Assembly: GCA_020252645.1 (NCBI GenBank)
Contig: JADCCN010000002.1
Location: forward strand, 248,001-312,000
Direction of reading: 5' to 3'
DNA: 64,000 nt
DNA from: Methylobacterium sp.
GTDB lineage: Bacteria > Pseudomonadota > Alphaproteobacteria > Rhizobiales > Beijerinckiaceae
Shown: positions 54,741 to 62,804 of the stretch, in pieces
Layout: each line of letters opens with the position of its first letter
Numbering within the stretch: the stretch's first letter is position 1
The notes under the pieces: model-generated
Seen by the model: only the letters and a program-made list of their open reading frames with translations
Told to the model about the DNA's origin: nothing
Database searches by the model: none
Position numbers and translations under genes: made by a program

Positions 54741-55235
54741 ATGTCGGCCGTATTGAGTTTCATTCTAGGCGCTCTCACGACCGCATTTCTGCGCGGCTGG
54801 CAGTACAAACATGAACATTGGATTGGTCGAGCAAGCAGTCTCGTAAAGCTGGCAGCTGAGATAGCTGACCAAGCAGCAAAATACTGGTGCGGCGCACATT
54901 CTACCGAAGCCAAAGATGTAACCGAAAATCGAGTGCTAGAGACTGCAATCCTTGGCAAGCTGATCCAATTGGACGGGCTTTTCAAAGGTGTAGAACGCCA
55001 CCTAGAGCCCAACGAAGCGACGGCGATAAAGGATGCGCTGACAGAATTTCACGACGCCACGAGCGGGGGTGATTTTGGCGCACTCGAAAAGATCAACTTT
55101 CAATCTGGCTATGAAAGGGCGCGACGAATACACGCTGCTGTGGCGGACTTAGTTTGCGTCACTCATTCGGCGGTTGACGAAGCAATGCGACATAACTTTT
55201 GGGGAAGGGCTTTTTGGCGTACCAATCGCCGGTAA
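54741..55235 (+). CDS. Membrane-anchored helical protein, third gene of the cassette
   Basis: 164 residues, no family recognised. One N-terminal hydrophobic segment MSAVLSFILGALTTAFLRGW, then a basic and aromatic stretch (QYKHEHWIGRA), then a long, mostly helical cytoplasmic part (SLVKLAAEIADQAAKYW; LETAILGKLIQLDGLFKGVE; GYERARRIHAAVADLV). With the GHKL and STAS-like proteins it could be the membrane output or sensor. No nuclease or pore signature is visible. Confidence 0.65.
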   Translation: MSAVLSFILGALTTAFLRGWQYKHEHWIGRASSLVKLAAEIADQAAKYWCGAHSTEAKDVTENRVLETAILGKLIQLDGLFKGVERHLEPNEATAIKDALTEFHDATSGGDFGALEKINFQSGYERARRIHAAVADLVCVTHSAVDEAMRHNFWGRAFWRTNRR

Positions 55236-55417
55236 GCATCGGAATTTCAACACTGTTTTCTCCCTGACAAACAGGGATGCGCTCCCGCTATCCTCCCAAG
55301 ATATATATGCTCACCCGTGAACAGGGGTAGGCAACGGGCTTTGGTCCTTGAAATCGCCGATAGAAAACGGGCAATAGCGGCACTGGCAGGCTTCAGACTC
55401 TACAACGTGCCCCCTTT

Positions 55418-55909
55418 TCAGGGGGTGGTGTGCCCCCTGTTTGGCGTGTCGGGATATTCCTTGTGCTGCTTTTGCCATTCGTGGGTAGGGTGGTTGCCCC
55501 TGAAATCCGGAAGCCATGTCAGGCGATATTTCGACGGCATGTTGAGTCTCCCGAAACTCCGACCGCCCCGCACCATAACCCTCACAAACCCTGCCTCTTC
55601 CAATTCTCGAATGGCGTTGGTGATCCCGTTCTTTGCGACGCCATATTCGATGAATTGCTCATAGGTCACGATAAGTGCGCCGTTCTCGCGTCCGGCATGG
55701 GCCATATGCTCCAGTTGCAATCGGGTTAGGCAAAGCATAGCGGCGCGTGAGAGCCCAACATAGGCCCGGCTTTCCATCATTTCCCGCGACATCCATCCCC
55801 AAGCCTGATCCTTGGGTGGCCCAAGCATCTCCCGAAAACGGGCATCGGCAACCGCACTTGTCGAGCGTCCCTTGGCATCGTGCCGGTTACCGGTGTGGCG
55901 CACGCTCAT
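55418..55909 (-). CDS. Winged-helix-like conserved protein of the element
   Basis: 163 residues from the ATG at 55909, preceded by GGGAGGG at 7 nt. Central part: SRAAMLCLTRLQLEHMAHAG, RENGALIVTYEQFIEYGVAK, NGITNAIRELEEAGFVRVMV, then PSKYRLTWLP. This looks like a winged helix used by element replication or regulatory proteins of alphaproteobacteria. A CCCCC-TTTTCA-GGGGG stem (55411-55426) overlaps its stop and faces the cassette. Confidence 0.6.
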   Translation of the reverse strand: MSVRHTGNRHDAKGRSTSAVADARFREMLGPPKDQAWGWMSREMMESRAYVGLSRAAMLCLTRLQLEHMAHAGRENGALIVTYEQFIEYGVAKNGITNAIRELEEAGFVRVMVRGGRSFGRLNMPSKYRLTWLPDFRGNHPTHEWQKQHKEYPDTPNRGHTTP

Positions 55910-56017
55910 CGGCAAGCCCTCCCAAACGAGTCAGGAAAGGCCAGGATGGCCAAGGCCCGATCTAAAGTAGGCTGACATAGGAAAACCGCGCGCGGCCATC
56001 CTAGGCCTGTTTCTGAG

Positions 56018-56287
56018 TCAGGAAGCGCCATTGCCGGCCTCCCCAATCAAGCCGTGCTCGCACGCGATGCGATAAGCCTCGGTCATCTCATCGAGCAGGG
56101 GCGCGAGCGCGTTTATGGGGATTGCAAAACTCTTGTCGCCATAGCCGATGGAAACCCAAGCGCCTGAGTTTGGGGCCAATACGCGCGCATGCGCGCGCGT
56201 GTTAGTGGCACCTGTTCCTGTCCTGTTGGCAGGAGTGGGGAAAGGGGCGGTTTCCCGCCCCCCGTTGGTGTTGTCGCTGTCCATCAT
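56018..56287 (-). CDS. Small hypothetical protein of the element
   Basis: 89 residues, not recognised. A low-complexity N-terminus (Asn/Thr/Pro-rich) precedes a compact part WVSIGYGDKSFAIPINALAP, LLDEMTEAYRIACEHGL. It overlaps the upstream gene by 4 nt (ATGA). Confidence 0.5.
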   Translation of the reverse strand: MMDSDNTNGGRETAPFPTPANRTGTGATNTRAHARVLAPNSGAWVSIGYGDKSFAIPINALAPLLDEMTEAYRIACEHGLIGEAGNGAS

Positions 56288-56580
56288 GCCGCTGCCTTCG
56301 TTTCAATGATGCGGCAGGGCGTGCGGAGCACGTAGCGCCCATGCGTGCCTTTGAATGGGCCGCTGTTCGGAATATCCAGCGTTTCAATATTCAGCCCCTC
56401 GCGGCGAAGGATCATCACGTAGTGCGACCATCGCGGAGCGGGCCGCTCGATGGGCGTCACGCCACGCGCCCCGGCTTCGATGAGCCGCGCGAGCGTCCAA
56501 GCGTAGCGGCCTTCAAAGGTGCGGGTGATTGCCCCGCGCTCGGTTTCGATTTCAACAGTGATGCGCACAATGTCAGCCAT
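56284..56580 (-). CDS. Winged-helix-domain protein of the element
   Basis: 98 residues from the ATG at 56580. It starts MADIVRITVEIETERGAI, then FEGRYAWTLARLIEAGARGV, PIERPAPRWSHYVMILRREG, LNIETLDIPNSGPFKGTHGR, YVLRTPCRI: a small winged-helix pattern seen in alphaproteobacterial elements. The start overlaps the end of the next upstream gene by 8 nt. Confidence 0.6.
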   Translation of the reverse strand: MADIVRITVEIETERGAITRTFEGRYAWTLARLIEAGARGVTPIERPAPRWSHYVMILRREGLNIETLDIPNSGPFKGTHGRYVLRTPCRIIETKAAA

Positions 56581-56794
56581 GTTCGGCCTCCATGCGAAAG
56601 CCCGCGTGTTCCGCGACAAGCCGGGCAATTGAGGGGGAAAGGGCAAAGCGGTGCGAGAGAATCCGCACCACGCGAGGTTCGGGCGTCCGTGAGTTTCTGG
56701 ACGCTATGGCGTTGGCCCAATCGAAGAGAGGCAAGGGAGAAGGCGCACCTTCCCTGTTGCGGCGCGAGGCCGCCCTATGCGATAATTTTGGCAT
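56573..56794 (-). CDS. Small conserved hypothetical protein of the element
   Basis: 73 residues: LPLFDWANAIASRNSRTPEP, RVVRILSHRFALSPSIARLV, AEHAGF. A helical pattern that recurs beside winged-helix and AlpA genes in such elements; function unknown. It overlaps its downstream neighbour, supporting a real coupled gene. Confidence 0.55.
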   Translation of the reverse strand: MPKLSHRAASRRNREGAPSPLPLFDWANAIASRNSRTPEPRVVRILSHRFALSPSIARLVAEHAGFRMEAEHG

Positions 56795-56857
56795 TGGTTT
56801 TCTCCGTGATTGCCAATCAAGGCCCGGGGCGCTGCAATCGCCGCCGGGCCATATGCA

Positions 56858-57061
56858 TCATGCGGCCTTCTGGCGGGTGTTACATGGGCCGCAAAGGCTT
56901 TCGATGTATCGCCGGATCTCGCTTTCGCGGATGAAGGTGCGGCGGCCATTCTTCACGATGGCCAGCCTGCCGGCTTTAACTTCCTCATACGCTTTGGTGG
57001 ATTTCATTCCGGCCATGCTGATGGCCTCGGAAAACGGAACAAGACGATCGATTTGCTTCAT
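56858..57061 (-). CDS. AlpA/excisionase-like helix-turn-helix protein
   Basis: 67 residues: RLVPFSEAISMAGMKSTKAY, EEVKAGRLAIVKNGRRTFIR, ESEIRRYIESL. This is the MerR/Xis-like fold of AlpA proteins, with the wing KNGRRTFI. Such proteins usually control or assist excision of P4-type elements. It lies between the small genes and the integrase block. Confidence 0.8.
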   Translation of the reverse strand: MKQIDRLVPFSEAISMAGMKSTKAYEEVKAGRLAIVKNGRRTFIRESEIRRYIESLCGPCNTRQKAA

Positions 57062-57158
57062 TCGATTGGGCTCCAGCGTCGCCGAACGATAACGAACGGC
57101 TTGGAGCGAACATCAGCGATTGAATTGGTGTTGCGCACGTTTTTTCGTGTGCATCAGG

Positions 57159-57992
57159 TCAAGTTTTTTGGCGTTTCAGTCTGTGGCCTTTCGCATCGAA
57201 AATGCGTGCTTCATCTCGGCAGAGTTGCTCAAAGTCGTCACCCTTGAACCAACGCAGCACAGTGCTAGGGGCAAGGCCCATCTCCTGTGCAACTGCGCGA
57301 ATAGACAAAGGCTGTCCCATTGCAATCATTTGGCCGCCCTTATGGACGGCCATTCGCTTGTCGGAGGCTATACCGAATCTTTCCTGTGCCAAATTATCGT
57401 GACCAATCGTCCAAAAATAAATCATTGCCAAGAAATCAGCGCTAACACTTTTGATATTTCCAATGTATTGTCTGGCTATTATTGCGATGAGGAATTCAAC
57501 AAACGATCTAGATGCTATCTCTTTTCTTCTGACGCTCTTATTTGAGCGCAGGAATTTTGATTGATATTCAATTATCGCTAGGCAGGCTTCTGAAATTGCG
57601 GACTCTTCGCCTCGTTGAATGTCTATGATCGAAACATGCTCCAGACCAATTAAGGCCATATCCTGTTGGAAAAGCGTGCCGCAGTCTTCTGTTACGGTTT
57701 CATCAAAGATTGGGAAAAATCTTGGGTTATCGCGGCGCGTTTGGACGTATTTGCGCGGCGTAGGATTCAACGCGAAGTCTCTTTGGAGCCGCTGCTTCTT
57801 TGTCTTTGAAGGGTAGCTACCGACCAAAATTCCGGCAATCAGAGCGTCTCTTTCATCCTCAAACACCTCTGCGTATCGGTGGCTTGGGATCTCTATGGAG
57901 AATAGTCCTTTTTCGTTCCGTTTCGGTCGAAAACTCTCCGCTCCGCTATATGCGTCGACAATCGTACGCGATATTCCTTTGCGACGCGCCAA
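57159..57992 (-). CDS. Uncharacterised protein with C-terminal helix-turn-helix, coupled to the integrase
   Basis: 277 residues, family not recognised. Polar N-terminal part, a central helical region (SFVEFLIAIIARQYIGNIKS; ADFLAMIYFWTIGHDN), and a C-terminal HTH: SIRAVAQEMGLAPSTVLRWF at about 230-250. Its start is only 2 nt after the integrase stop, so the two are probably co-translated. Base composition is lower in GC than the integrase. It may be an element regulator or accessory cargo. Confidence 0.65.
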   Translation of the reverse strand: MARRKGISRTIVDAYSGAESFRPKRNEKGLFSIEIPSHRYAEVFEDERDALIAGILVGSYPSKTKKQRLQRDFALNPTPRKYVQTRRDNPRFFPIFDETVTEDCGTLFQQDMALIGLEHVSIIDIQRGEESAISEACLAIIEYQSKFLRSNKSVRRKEIASRSFVEFLIAIIARQYIGNIKSVSADFLAMIYFWTIGHDNLAQERFGIASDKRMAVHKGGQMIAMGQPLSIRAVAQEMGLAPSTVLRWFKGDDFEQLCRDEARIFDAKGHRLKRQKT

Positions 57993-57994
57993 AC

Positions 57995-59224
57995 TCAGAC
58001 CCTCCCAAACGCCACAACCTTCGCGCCATCGCGCATCGTATCAATGCGATTGGCCCACCATGCCGCCATGCGCACGCGCTCGTCCCAATGGTCGCTGCGC
58101 TGATAGGAGCGGCGCACCGCATTCGGCTCCTGATGCGCAAGCGCGCGCTCGATGGCATCGGCAGAGAACCTGTTGCTCTCATTCAGCATGGTTGAAGCGG
58201 TGGCACGGAAGCCGTGCGAGGTCATTTCATCCGGGCCATAGCCCATGCGGCGAAGTGCGGTGTTGAGGGTGTTTTCGGAAATCGGCCGCTTCACGCTGAC
58301 GGTGCCGGGGAACACCAAGGCCTGATTGCCGGAAATGGGCAGCAGACTTTCCAGAATGGCGATGGCTTGTGGGGGCAGGGGAACGCGGTGCTCGCGGCGC
58401 ATCTTCATCCGCGCGGCGGGAATGGTCCAAACGCCGGCCTCCAGATCAAACTCACGCCATTCAGCTTGGCGCAATTCGCCGGGGCGGGGAAAAAGCAGGG
58501 CCATCAGCTTTAACGCCGCGACGGTGGTTGCCTGCCCCTGAAAGCAATCGATGGCGCGCAACAAGGCTCCAAAGGCCTTTGGCTCCAGAATGGCCGCGCG
58601 GTGTTTCACCTTGGGCTTGGCGAGTGCGCCACGCAGGGCAAAGGTCGGATCGTTCGCGGCACGACCGGTGGCGATGGCGAAGCGAAACACTTCCCCGATG
58701 CCAGCGCGCAAGCGCGAAGCGGTTTCCAGATGCCCCTTGTCTTCCACCTTCTGGAGAATGCGCAGGATCTCAGCCGATGAGATTTCCGTGACCGGCCTTT
58801 TGCCAAAGGCATCGCCGGCAAGGCTGTAGAGCCATTCCCGCTTGCCGATGGTGTTGGATGCCTTGCCCTCGCGGCGCTTCTTGTCGAGCAATTCCGCCGC
58901 GATGACGGCGAAGGTGTTGGCTTCGCTGTTGGCCTTCTCCAGCGCCTTGTTGGCCTTGTCGGTGCGAAAGTGCTCCACCGGGTCATGCCCCGCGAGCAAG
59001 AGCCGCTTGGCCTCGTCGCGCTTTTCGCGCGCTTCCGCGAGCGTCACGGTGGGGTATGGGCCGATGGAATACTTCTTCTGCTTTCCGGCTGCATCCCGAT
59101 AGGCGAGGCACCAAAGCTTCGATCCGTTCGGCTTGATCCAGAGTTGAAGTCCCCCGCCATCAGACAGCTTGCGAAGCGTTTCGCCTGCTTTGGCTTGGCG
59201 GATAGTCAGGTCGGAAAGCGACAT
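57995..59224 (-). CDS. P4-type tyrosine integrase
   Basis: Site-specific recombinase of 409 residues. The N-terminal arm-binding DUF4102-type domain has KLSDGGGLQLWIKPNGSKLW and YSIGPYPTVTLAEAREKRDE. Catalytic residues are visible: Arg247 in FPRPGELR, His337 and Arg340 in SHGFRATA, His364 in ALAHQEP and Tyr374 in RRSYQRSDHWDERVR. The ATG at 59224 gives the family N-terminus MSLSDLTIRQAKAG. It starts about 165 bp from the tRNA-Leu 3' end, the target of this class. Confidence 0.95.
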   Translation of the reverse strand: MSLSDLTIRQAKAGETLRKLSDGGGLQLWIKPNGSKLWCLAYRDAAGKQKKYSIGPYPTVTLAEAREKRDEAKRLLLAGHDPVEHFRTDKANKALEKANSEANTFAVIAAELLDKKRREGKASNTIGKREWLYSLAGDAFGKRPVTEISSAEILRILQKVEDKGHLETASRLRAGIGEVFRFAIATGRAANDPTFALRGALAKPKVKHRAAILEPKAFGALLRAIDCFQGQATTVAALKLMALLFPRPGELRQAEWREFDLEAGVWTIPAARMKMRREHRVPLPPQAIAILESLLPISGNQALVFPGTVSVKRPISENTLNTALRRMGYGPDEMTSHGFRATASTMLNESNRFSADAIERALAHQEPNAVRRSYQRSDHWDERVRMAAWWANRIDTMRDGAKVVAFGRV

Positions 59225-59254
59225 GGTGTTGGCCCCGGTGGCGTCCACAAAGGA

Positions 59255-59268
59255 CTGAGGCCAGCATT
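59255..59268. repeat. Candidate integrase arm-type site, right
   Basis: CTGAGGCCAGCATT, 31 bp upstream of the integrase start and about 120 bp inside the tRNA end; partner of 50774-50787. Confidence 0.5.
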
Positions 59269-59331
59269 GGGGCCAACAAATCGCGCGGGTGTCAACGAAG
59301 GCTCCCGGCCAATTACGGGCGATTCACAGCA

Positions 59332-59358
59332 AAAAACCGGCCTTTTGAGCCGGTTTTT
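59332..59358 (-). terminator. Strong hairpin terminator between integrase and tRNA-Leu
   Basis: Ten-base arms AAAAACCGGC / GCCGGTTTTT with a 7-nt loop. On the minus strand GCCGG is followed by six T, 30 nt beyond the tRNA-Leu 3' end, so it should stop tRNA transcription from entering the element. It may also act on the other strand. Confidence 0.85.
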
Positions 59359-59389
59359 GGTCATTCACGAATGTTCGCGAAGGGGTGTG

Positions 59390-59405
59390 TGGTGCCCAGG
59401 AGAGG
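59390..59405. repeat. Attachment site at the tRNA-Leu 3' end
   Basis: TGGTGCCCAGGAGAGG, the complement of the tRNA 3' terminus; an imperfect direct repeat lies at 50689-50703. Confidence 0.6.
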
Positions 59406-59474
59406 ACTCGAACCTCCACGGTGTTACCCACTGGTACCTGAAACCAGCGCGTCTACCAATTCCGCCACCTGGGC
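59390..59474 (-). tRNA. tRNA-Leu (anticodon CAG)
   Basis: An 85-nt class II tRNA: acceptor GCCCAGG / CCTGGGC, D-arm GGCGGAATTGGTAGACGC, anticodon stem CTGGT / ACCAG with loop TTCAGGT (CAG), variable arm GTGGGTAACACC, T-arm GGTTCGAGTCC, discriminator A and CCA encoded. Its 3' end is the integration target of the neighbouring element. Confidence 0.95.
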
Positions 59475-59593
59475 CTCGGGCGAGCTTCTGATCGGTCGGC
59501 GGACAATTGTCAATATTCGAAAGCAGGCCTTGTCGAACCTTGCGGGCCGCCCGAGTTGAAAAGGTGTCTTCAACCCCCGCGCGAGGCGACACC

Positions 59594-59968
59594 ATGAACC
59601 CCGGATCGCGTTTGAACACCCCGCGAGGCTTCCTGCCGCGTCAACCGCTGTTCCGCCTGCTCGCGGTCAACGGCCTCGCCGGTGCCGGCCTCGGCATCCT
59701 CTTCGTGATCGGCATCCTGGCCCTGGATATCGCCGGAATCCGGTCGCTCCTCACAAGCACCGGCGAATGGGTGATCGGGCTCGCGCTCCTTACCATGGGC
59801 TCGATGACCACGTTCGCCTCCGTGGCGATGGGCGGGGCCATCATGCTGATGCGCAGCCCCCCGGATGCCGGAACGGGCGGGCCGGTGGGCGGCCACGGCG
59901 CGCTGGTGCCGGTGCGCGTGCGGCGCCATGCGCGCGTTTCTGCGCCCCCGCGCCTCTGGCCCGATTGA
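59594..59968 (+). CDS. Small hypothetical membrane protein
   Basis: 124 residues with two hydrophobic segments (LLAVNGLAGAGLGILFVIGI and LLTMGSMTTFASVAMGGAIM) joined by a short loop, and a basic, Pro-rich tail. No family recognised. The ATG at 59594 is chosen because the longer frame upstream enters the tRNA spacer. Confidence 0.6.
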   Translation: MNPGSRLNTPRGFLPRQPLFRLLAVNGLAGAGLGILFVIGILALDIAGIRSLLTSTGEWVIGLALLTMGSMTTFASVAMGGAIMLMRSPPDAGTGGPVGGHGALVPVRVRRHARVSAPPRLWPD

Positions 59969-60025
59969 TTGCACCATGCGAATTGACTAGACCGGTCGCA
60001 TTCTCTCAACGGTCGGGGTTCGCAC

Positions 60026-60988
60026 ATGGCGCGGCTGGTCACGATTTTCGGAGGCTCGGGCTTCCTGGGGCGGCATCTCACGCAGGCTCTCGCGAAGCGC
60101 AGCTGGCGGGTGCGCGCCGCCGTGCGCCGGCCGGATCTCGCGGGCCATCTCCAGCCGCTGGGCATGGTGGGGCAGATCCATGCGGTGCAGGCGAATCTGC
60201 GCTATCCGGATTCGGTGGCGCGGGCGGTGGATGGCGCCGATGCGGTGGTGAACCTCGTCGGCATCCTGCATGAGGGCGGCCGCCAGACCTTCTCGGCCGT
60301 GCAGGCGCAGGGTCCGCGCATCGTGGCGGAAGCCGCCGCAAAGGCGGGCGTCGAGAGCCTCGTGCAGGTCTCGGCGATCGGGGCCGATCCGAATTCCCCG
60401 GCGGATTATGCCCGCTCCAAGGCGGCCGGCGAGGCGGCGACGCTCGCCGCTTTCCCCACGGCCGTCATCATGCGGCCCTCGATCGTGTTCGGGCCGGAAG
60501 ACCAGTTCTTCAATCGCTTCGCGGATATGGCGCGGTTCCTGCCGTTCCTGCCGCTGATCGGCGGCGGGGAGACGAAATTCCAGCCGGTTTACGTGGGCGA
60601 TGTCGCCGAGGCGATTGCGCGCGCGCTCGAAGGTGCAGCAAAGCCTGGCACGACCTATGAACTGGGCGGCCCGGAAGTGAAGAGCTTCAAGGCGCTGCTT
60701 GAATATATTCTCGCGGTCACCGGCCGCTCGCGCCCGCTTGTGCCCCTGCCTTTCCCCATCGCCCGGCTGCAGGCCAGCGTGATGGAACTGCTGCCCTCGC
60801 CGATGCTGACGGTCGATCAGGTTCGGATGCTCGAGACCGATAATGTGGTCAGCGCGCAGGCCATCGCGGCCAGGCGCACGCTCGCGGGTCTCGGCGTGAC
60901 GCCGACGACGATCGAAGCGGTTGTGCCGAGCTATCTCTACCGCTTCCGCAAGCACGGCCAGTTCGAGCGCGCCGAAATCGCGCGCTGA
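60026..60988 (+). CDS. NDUFA9-like atypical SDR (complex I-associated) protein
   Basis: NAD(P)-binding extended-SDR protein, 320 residues. Rossmann start VTIFGGSGFLGRHLTQALAK; AVVNLVGILHEGGRQTFSAV; the active-site-like stretch LVQVSAIGADPNSPADYARS-K without a catalytic YxxxK dehydrogenase context; FGPEDQFFNRFADMARFLPF. This is the family of the complex I accessory subunit NDUFA9, common in alphaproteobacteria. Likely role: complex I assembly or quinone-related function. Confidence 0.85.
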   Translation: MARLVTIFGGSGFLGRHLTQALAKRSWRVRAAVRRPDLAGHLQPLGMVGQIHAVQANLRYPDSVARAVDGADAVVNLVGILHEGGRQTFSAVQAQGPRIVAEAAAKAGVESLVQVSAIGADPNSPADYARSKAAGEAATLAAFPTAVIMRPSIVFGPEDQFFNRFADMARFLPFLPLIGGGETKFQPVYVGDVAEAIARALEGAAKPGTTYELGGPEVKSFKALLEYILAVTGRSRPLVPLPFPIARLQASVMELLPSPMLTVDQVRMLETDNVVSAQAIAARRTLAGLGVTPTTIEAVVPSYLYRFRKHGQFERAEIAR

Positions 60989-60996
60989 ACCAGGGC

Positions 60997-61995
60997 TCAG
61001 CCGCCGGGCAGCACCAGCACCCGATCCGGCGGCATGTGCCCGTCGGTGAAGGTCTTGATGTTGATGATGACCTTCTCGCCCATCTCGTTGCGGCTTTCCA
61101 CCGTGGACGAGCTCATATGGGGCAGAAGGAGCACCTTCCCGCCATTGGCCAGCGCCACGAGACGCGGATTGACCGCCGGCTCATGCTCGAACACATCCAG
61201 AGCGGCGCCGGCGAGGCTGCCCTGCTCCAGGCAATCGATCAGGCCTTCGGTATCTACGACGCCGCCGCGCGCGGTATTGATCAGGAAGGCATCCTCCTTC
61301 ATCAGCTTCAGGCGGCGGGCCGAGAGCAGGTGGAAGGTCGCGGGCGTGTGCGGACAATGCACCGAGACGATATCCATCCGCGCGAGCATGCGGTCGAGCG
61401 AATCCCAGTAGGTCGCCTGCACCTCTTCCTCGATGCGCTTCGCGGCGGGGCGGCGATTGTGATAATGCACCTGCAACCCGAAGGCGCGGGCGCGACGCGC
61501 CACCGCGAGCCCGATGCGGCCCATGCCGATGATGCCGAGCCGCTTGCCATGGATGCGGCGACCGAGCATCCAGCCCGGCGACCAGCCCTGCCATTGGCCG
61601 GCCGGAATGACCTTCGCGCCCTCCACGAGACGGCGGGAGACGGCGACCATCATCGCCATCGTGAAATCGGCCATGTCCTCGGTCAGCACGCCCGGCGTGT
61701 TGGTCACGGTGATGCCGCGCTTCATGGCGGCCGGCACGTCGATGTTGTCCGTGCCATTGCCGAAATTGGCGATGAGGCGCAGTTGCGGGCCAGCCCTGGC
61801 GATGAGCTCGGCATCAATCCGGTCGGTGATGGTCGGAACCAGCACTTCCGCCCGCGCCATCCGCGCGGCGAGGCCCTCGGCATCGAGGGCGGCGTCGGTC
61901 TCGTTGCGCTCGAGCCGGAACAATTCGGCCATGCGCGCCTCGATTCCCTCGGGGAGACGGCGCGTGAGCACGACGAGCGGTTTGTTTTTCGGCAT
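60997..61995 (-). CDS. D-isomer-specific 2-hydroxyacid dehydrogenase
   Basis: NAD(P)H-dependent reductase of glyoxylate/hydroxypyruvate type, 332 residues. Landmarks: RLIANFGNGTDNIDVPAAMK, NTPGVLTEDMADFTMAMM, nucleotide motif GKRLGIIGMGRIGLAVARRA, VSVHCPHTPATFHLLSA, catalytic Arg in NTARGGVVDTE, Glu in FEHEPAVNPRL, His in LLLPHMSSST. Start at 61995 after a GGGAG motif; an upstream start would add 33 residues. Convergent with the NDUFA9-like gene. Confidence 0.92.
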   Translation of the reverse strand: MPKNKPLVVLTRRLPEGIEARMAELFRLERNETDAALDAEGLAARMARAEVLVPTITDRIDAELIARAGPQLRLIANFGNGTDNIDVPAAMKRGITVTNTPGVLTEDMADFTMAMMVAVSRRLVEGAKVIPAGQWQGWSPGWMLGRRIHGKRLGIIGMGRIGLAVARRARAFGLQVHYHNRRPAAKRIEEEVQATYWDSLDRMLARMDIVSVHCPHTPATFHLLSARRLKLMKEDAFLINTARGGVVDTEGLIDCLEQGSLAGAALDVFEHEPAVNPRLVALANGGKVLLLPHMSSSTVESRNEMGEKVIINIKTFTDGHMPPDRVLVLPGG

Positions 61996-62222
61996 GAAAC
62001 GGCTCCCTCCCGCTTCGTGGTCAGGGGGCGATGCAAGCTTGCGGGGCATCACCATCTTGGGGAGCTTGCCCGCTCCCGCCCTAGCCTTTGGCACAATCCG
62101 CGCGCGCTTTCCACCATCGGGCTCGCAACCGGCACATGCTGAAAGCGAAGCGCCGGACCGGCCTCGTAAACGCCACGTTAATCGGGTTCACGGCAAATGA
62201 AATTCCGCATCCGAGGTTGATA

Positions 62223-62798
62223 ATGTTCCGTTCCAGCCTAGAACGCGGCAAAGGTGGTGCCAAAGCGGCCCGTATGGCCCGCCTAGCCGTGGTTTCCGCG
62301 TTTTTGTTTGCCCCATTCGCCGCCATGGCGGACGAGGTGACCGGCACCACCAACCGCAATATCGGCCCGGTGACCAAGCAGCCCATTCCGCGATTCGTGA
62401 GCCTGAAACCCTCCGACACACCCATGCGCGAGGGCCCGAGCAAGGATCATCGCATTCGCTGGATTTTCAAGCGCGAGGGCCTGCCGGTGGAGGTGATCGC
62501 CGAACATGAGCAATGGCGTCGCGTGCGCGATTCGGAATCGACCGAGGGCTGGGTGTATTTCGGCCGTCTCTCCAACCGCCGCACGGTGATCGTGCTGGCT
62601 GGCAAGGACCGGCCCGAGCGCGACCTCTTCGCCCGCGAAAGCGAAACCAGCGCCATCATTGCCAGGCTGCAACCCGGCGTCATCGCCAATGTCGAGAGCT
62701 GTTCGACCGATTGGTGCGAAGTGACGGTGGAAGGCTTCAAAGGCTTTGTGAAGAAGAACGCCATCTGGGGCGTCTACCCGGAAGAGCAGGTGAAATAG
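62223..62798 (+). CDS. Periplasmic SH3-domain protein
   Basis: 191 residues with an N-terminal signal (MARLAVVSAFLFAPFAAMA, residues 18-36) and two bacterial SH3-like repeats: FVSLKPSDTPMREGPSKDHR and the conserved WRRVRDSESTEGWVYFGRL, then IARLQPGVIANVESCSTDWC, EVTVEGFKGFVKKNAIWGVY. GAGG precedes the ATG at 62223. Such proteins bind cell-wall peptides or partners; exact role unknown. Confidence 0.8.
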   Translation: MFRSSLERGKGGAKAARMARLAVVSAFLFAPFAAMADEVTGTTNRNIGPVTKQPIPRFVSLKPSDTPMREGPSKDHRIRWIFKREGLPVEVIAEHEQWRRVRDSESTEGWVYFGRLSNRRTVIVLAGKDRPERDLFARESETSAIIARLQPGVIANVESCSTDWCEVTVEGFKGFVKKNAIWGVYPEEQVK

Positions 62799-62804
62799 GG
62801 CGCG

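Larger units (their letters stand above)
50689..59405. mobile_element. Integrated element (about 8.7 kb) at tRNA-Leu
   Basis: Bounded by tRNA-Leu(CAG) on the right and an imperfect tRNA-end copy on the left. Contents from the tRNA inwards: P4-type integrase, an HTH protein, AlpA-like excisionase, four small element genes, then on the plus strand a GHKL-STAS-membrane cassette, a small conserved protein and a secreted protease. CTGAGGCCAACATT (50774-50787) and CTGAGGCCAGCATT (59255-59268) near the two ends could be arm-type integrase sites. Several stretches are less GC-rich than flanking core genes. No transfer or phage structural genes. Confidence 0.75.

Noticed and set aside
54741-55235. Calling the third cassette protein a toxin or pore
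   Set aside because: Only one hydrophobic segment and helical regions are visible; there is no nuclease, hydrolase or multi-pass pore signature, so no effector function is claimed.
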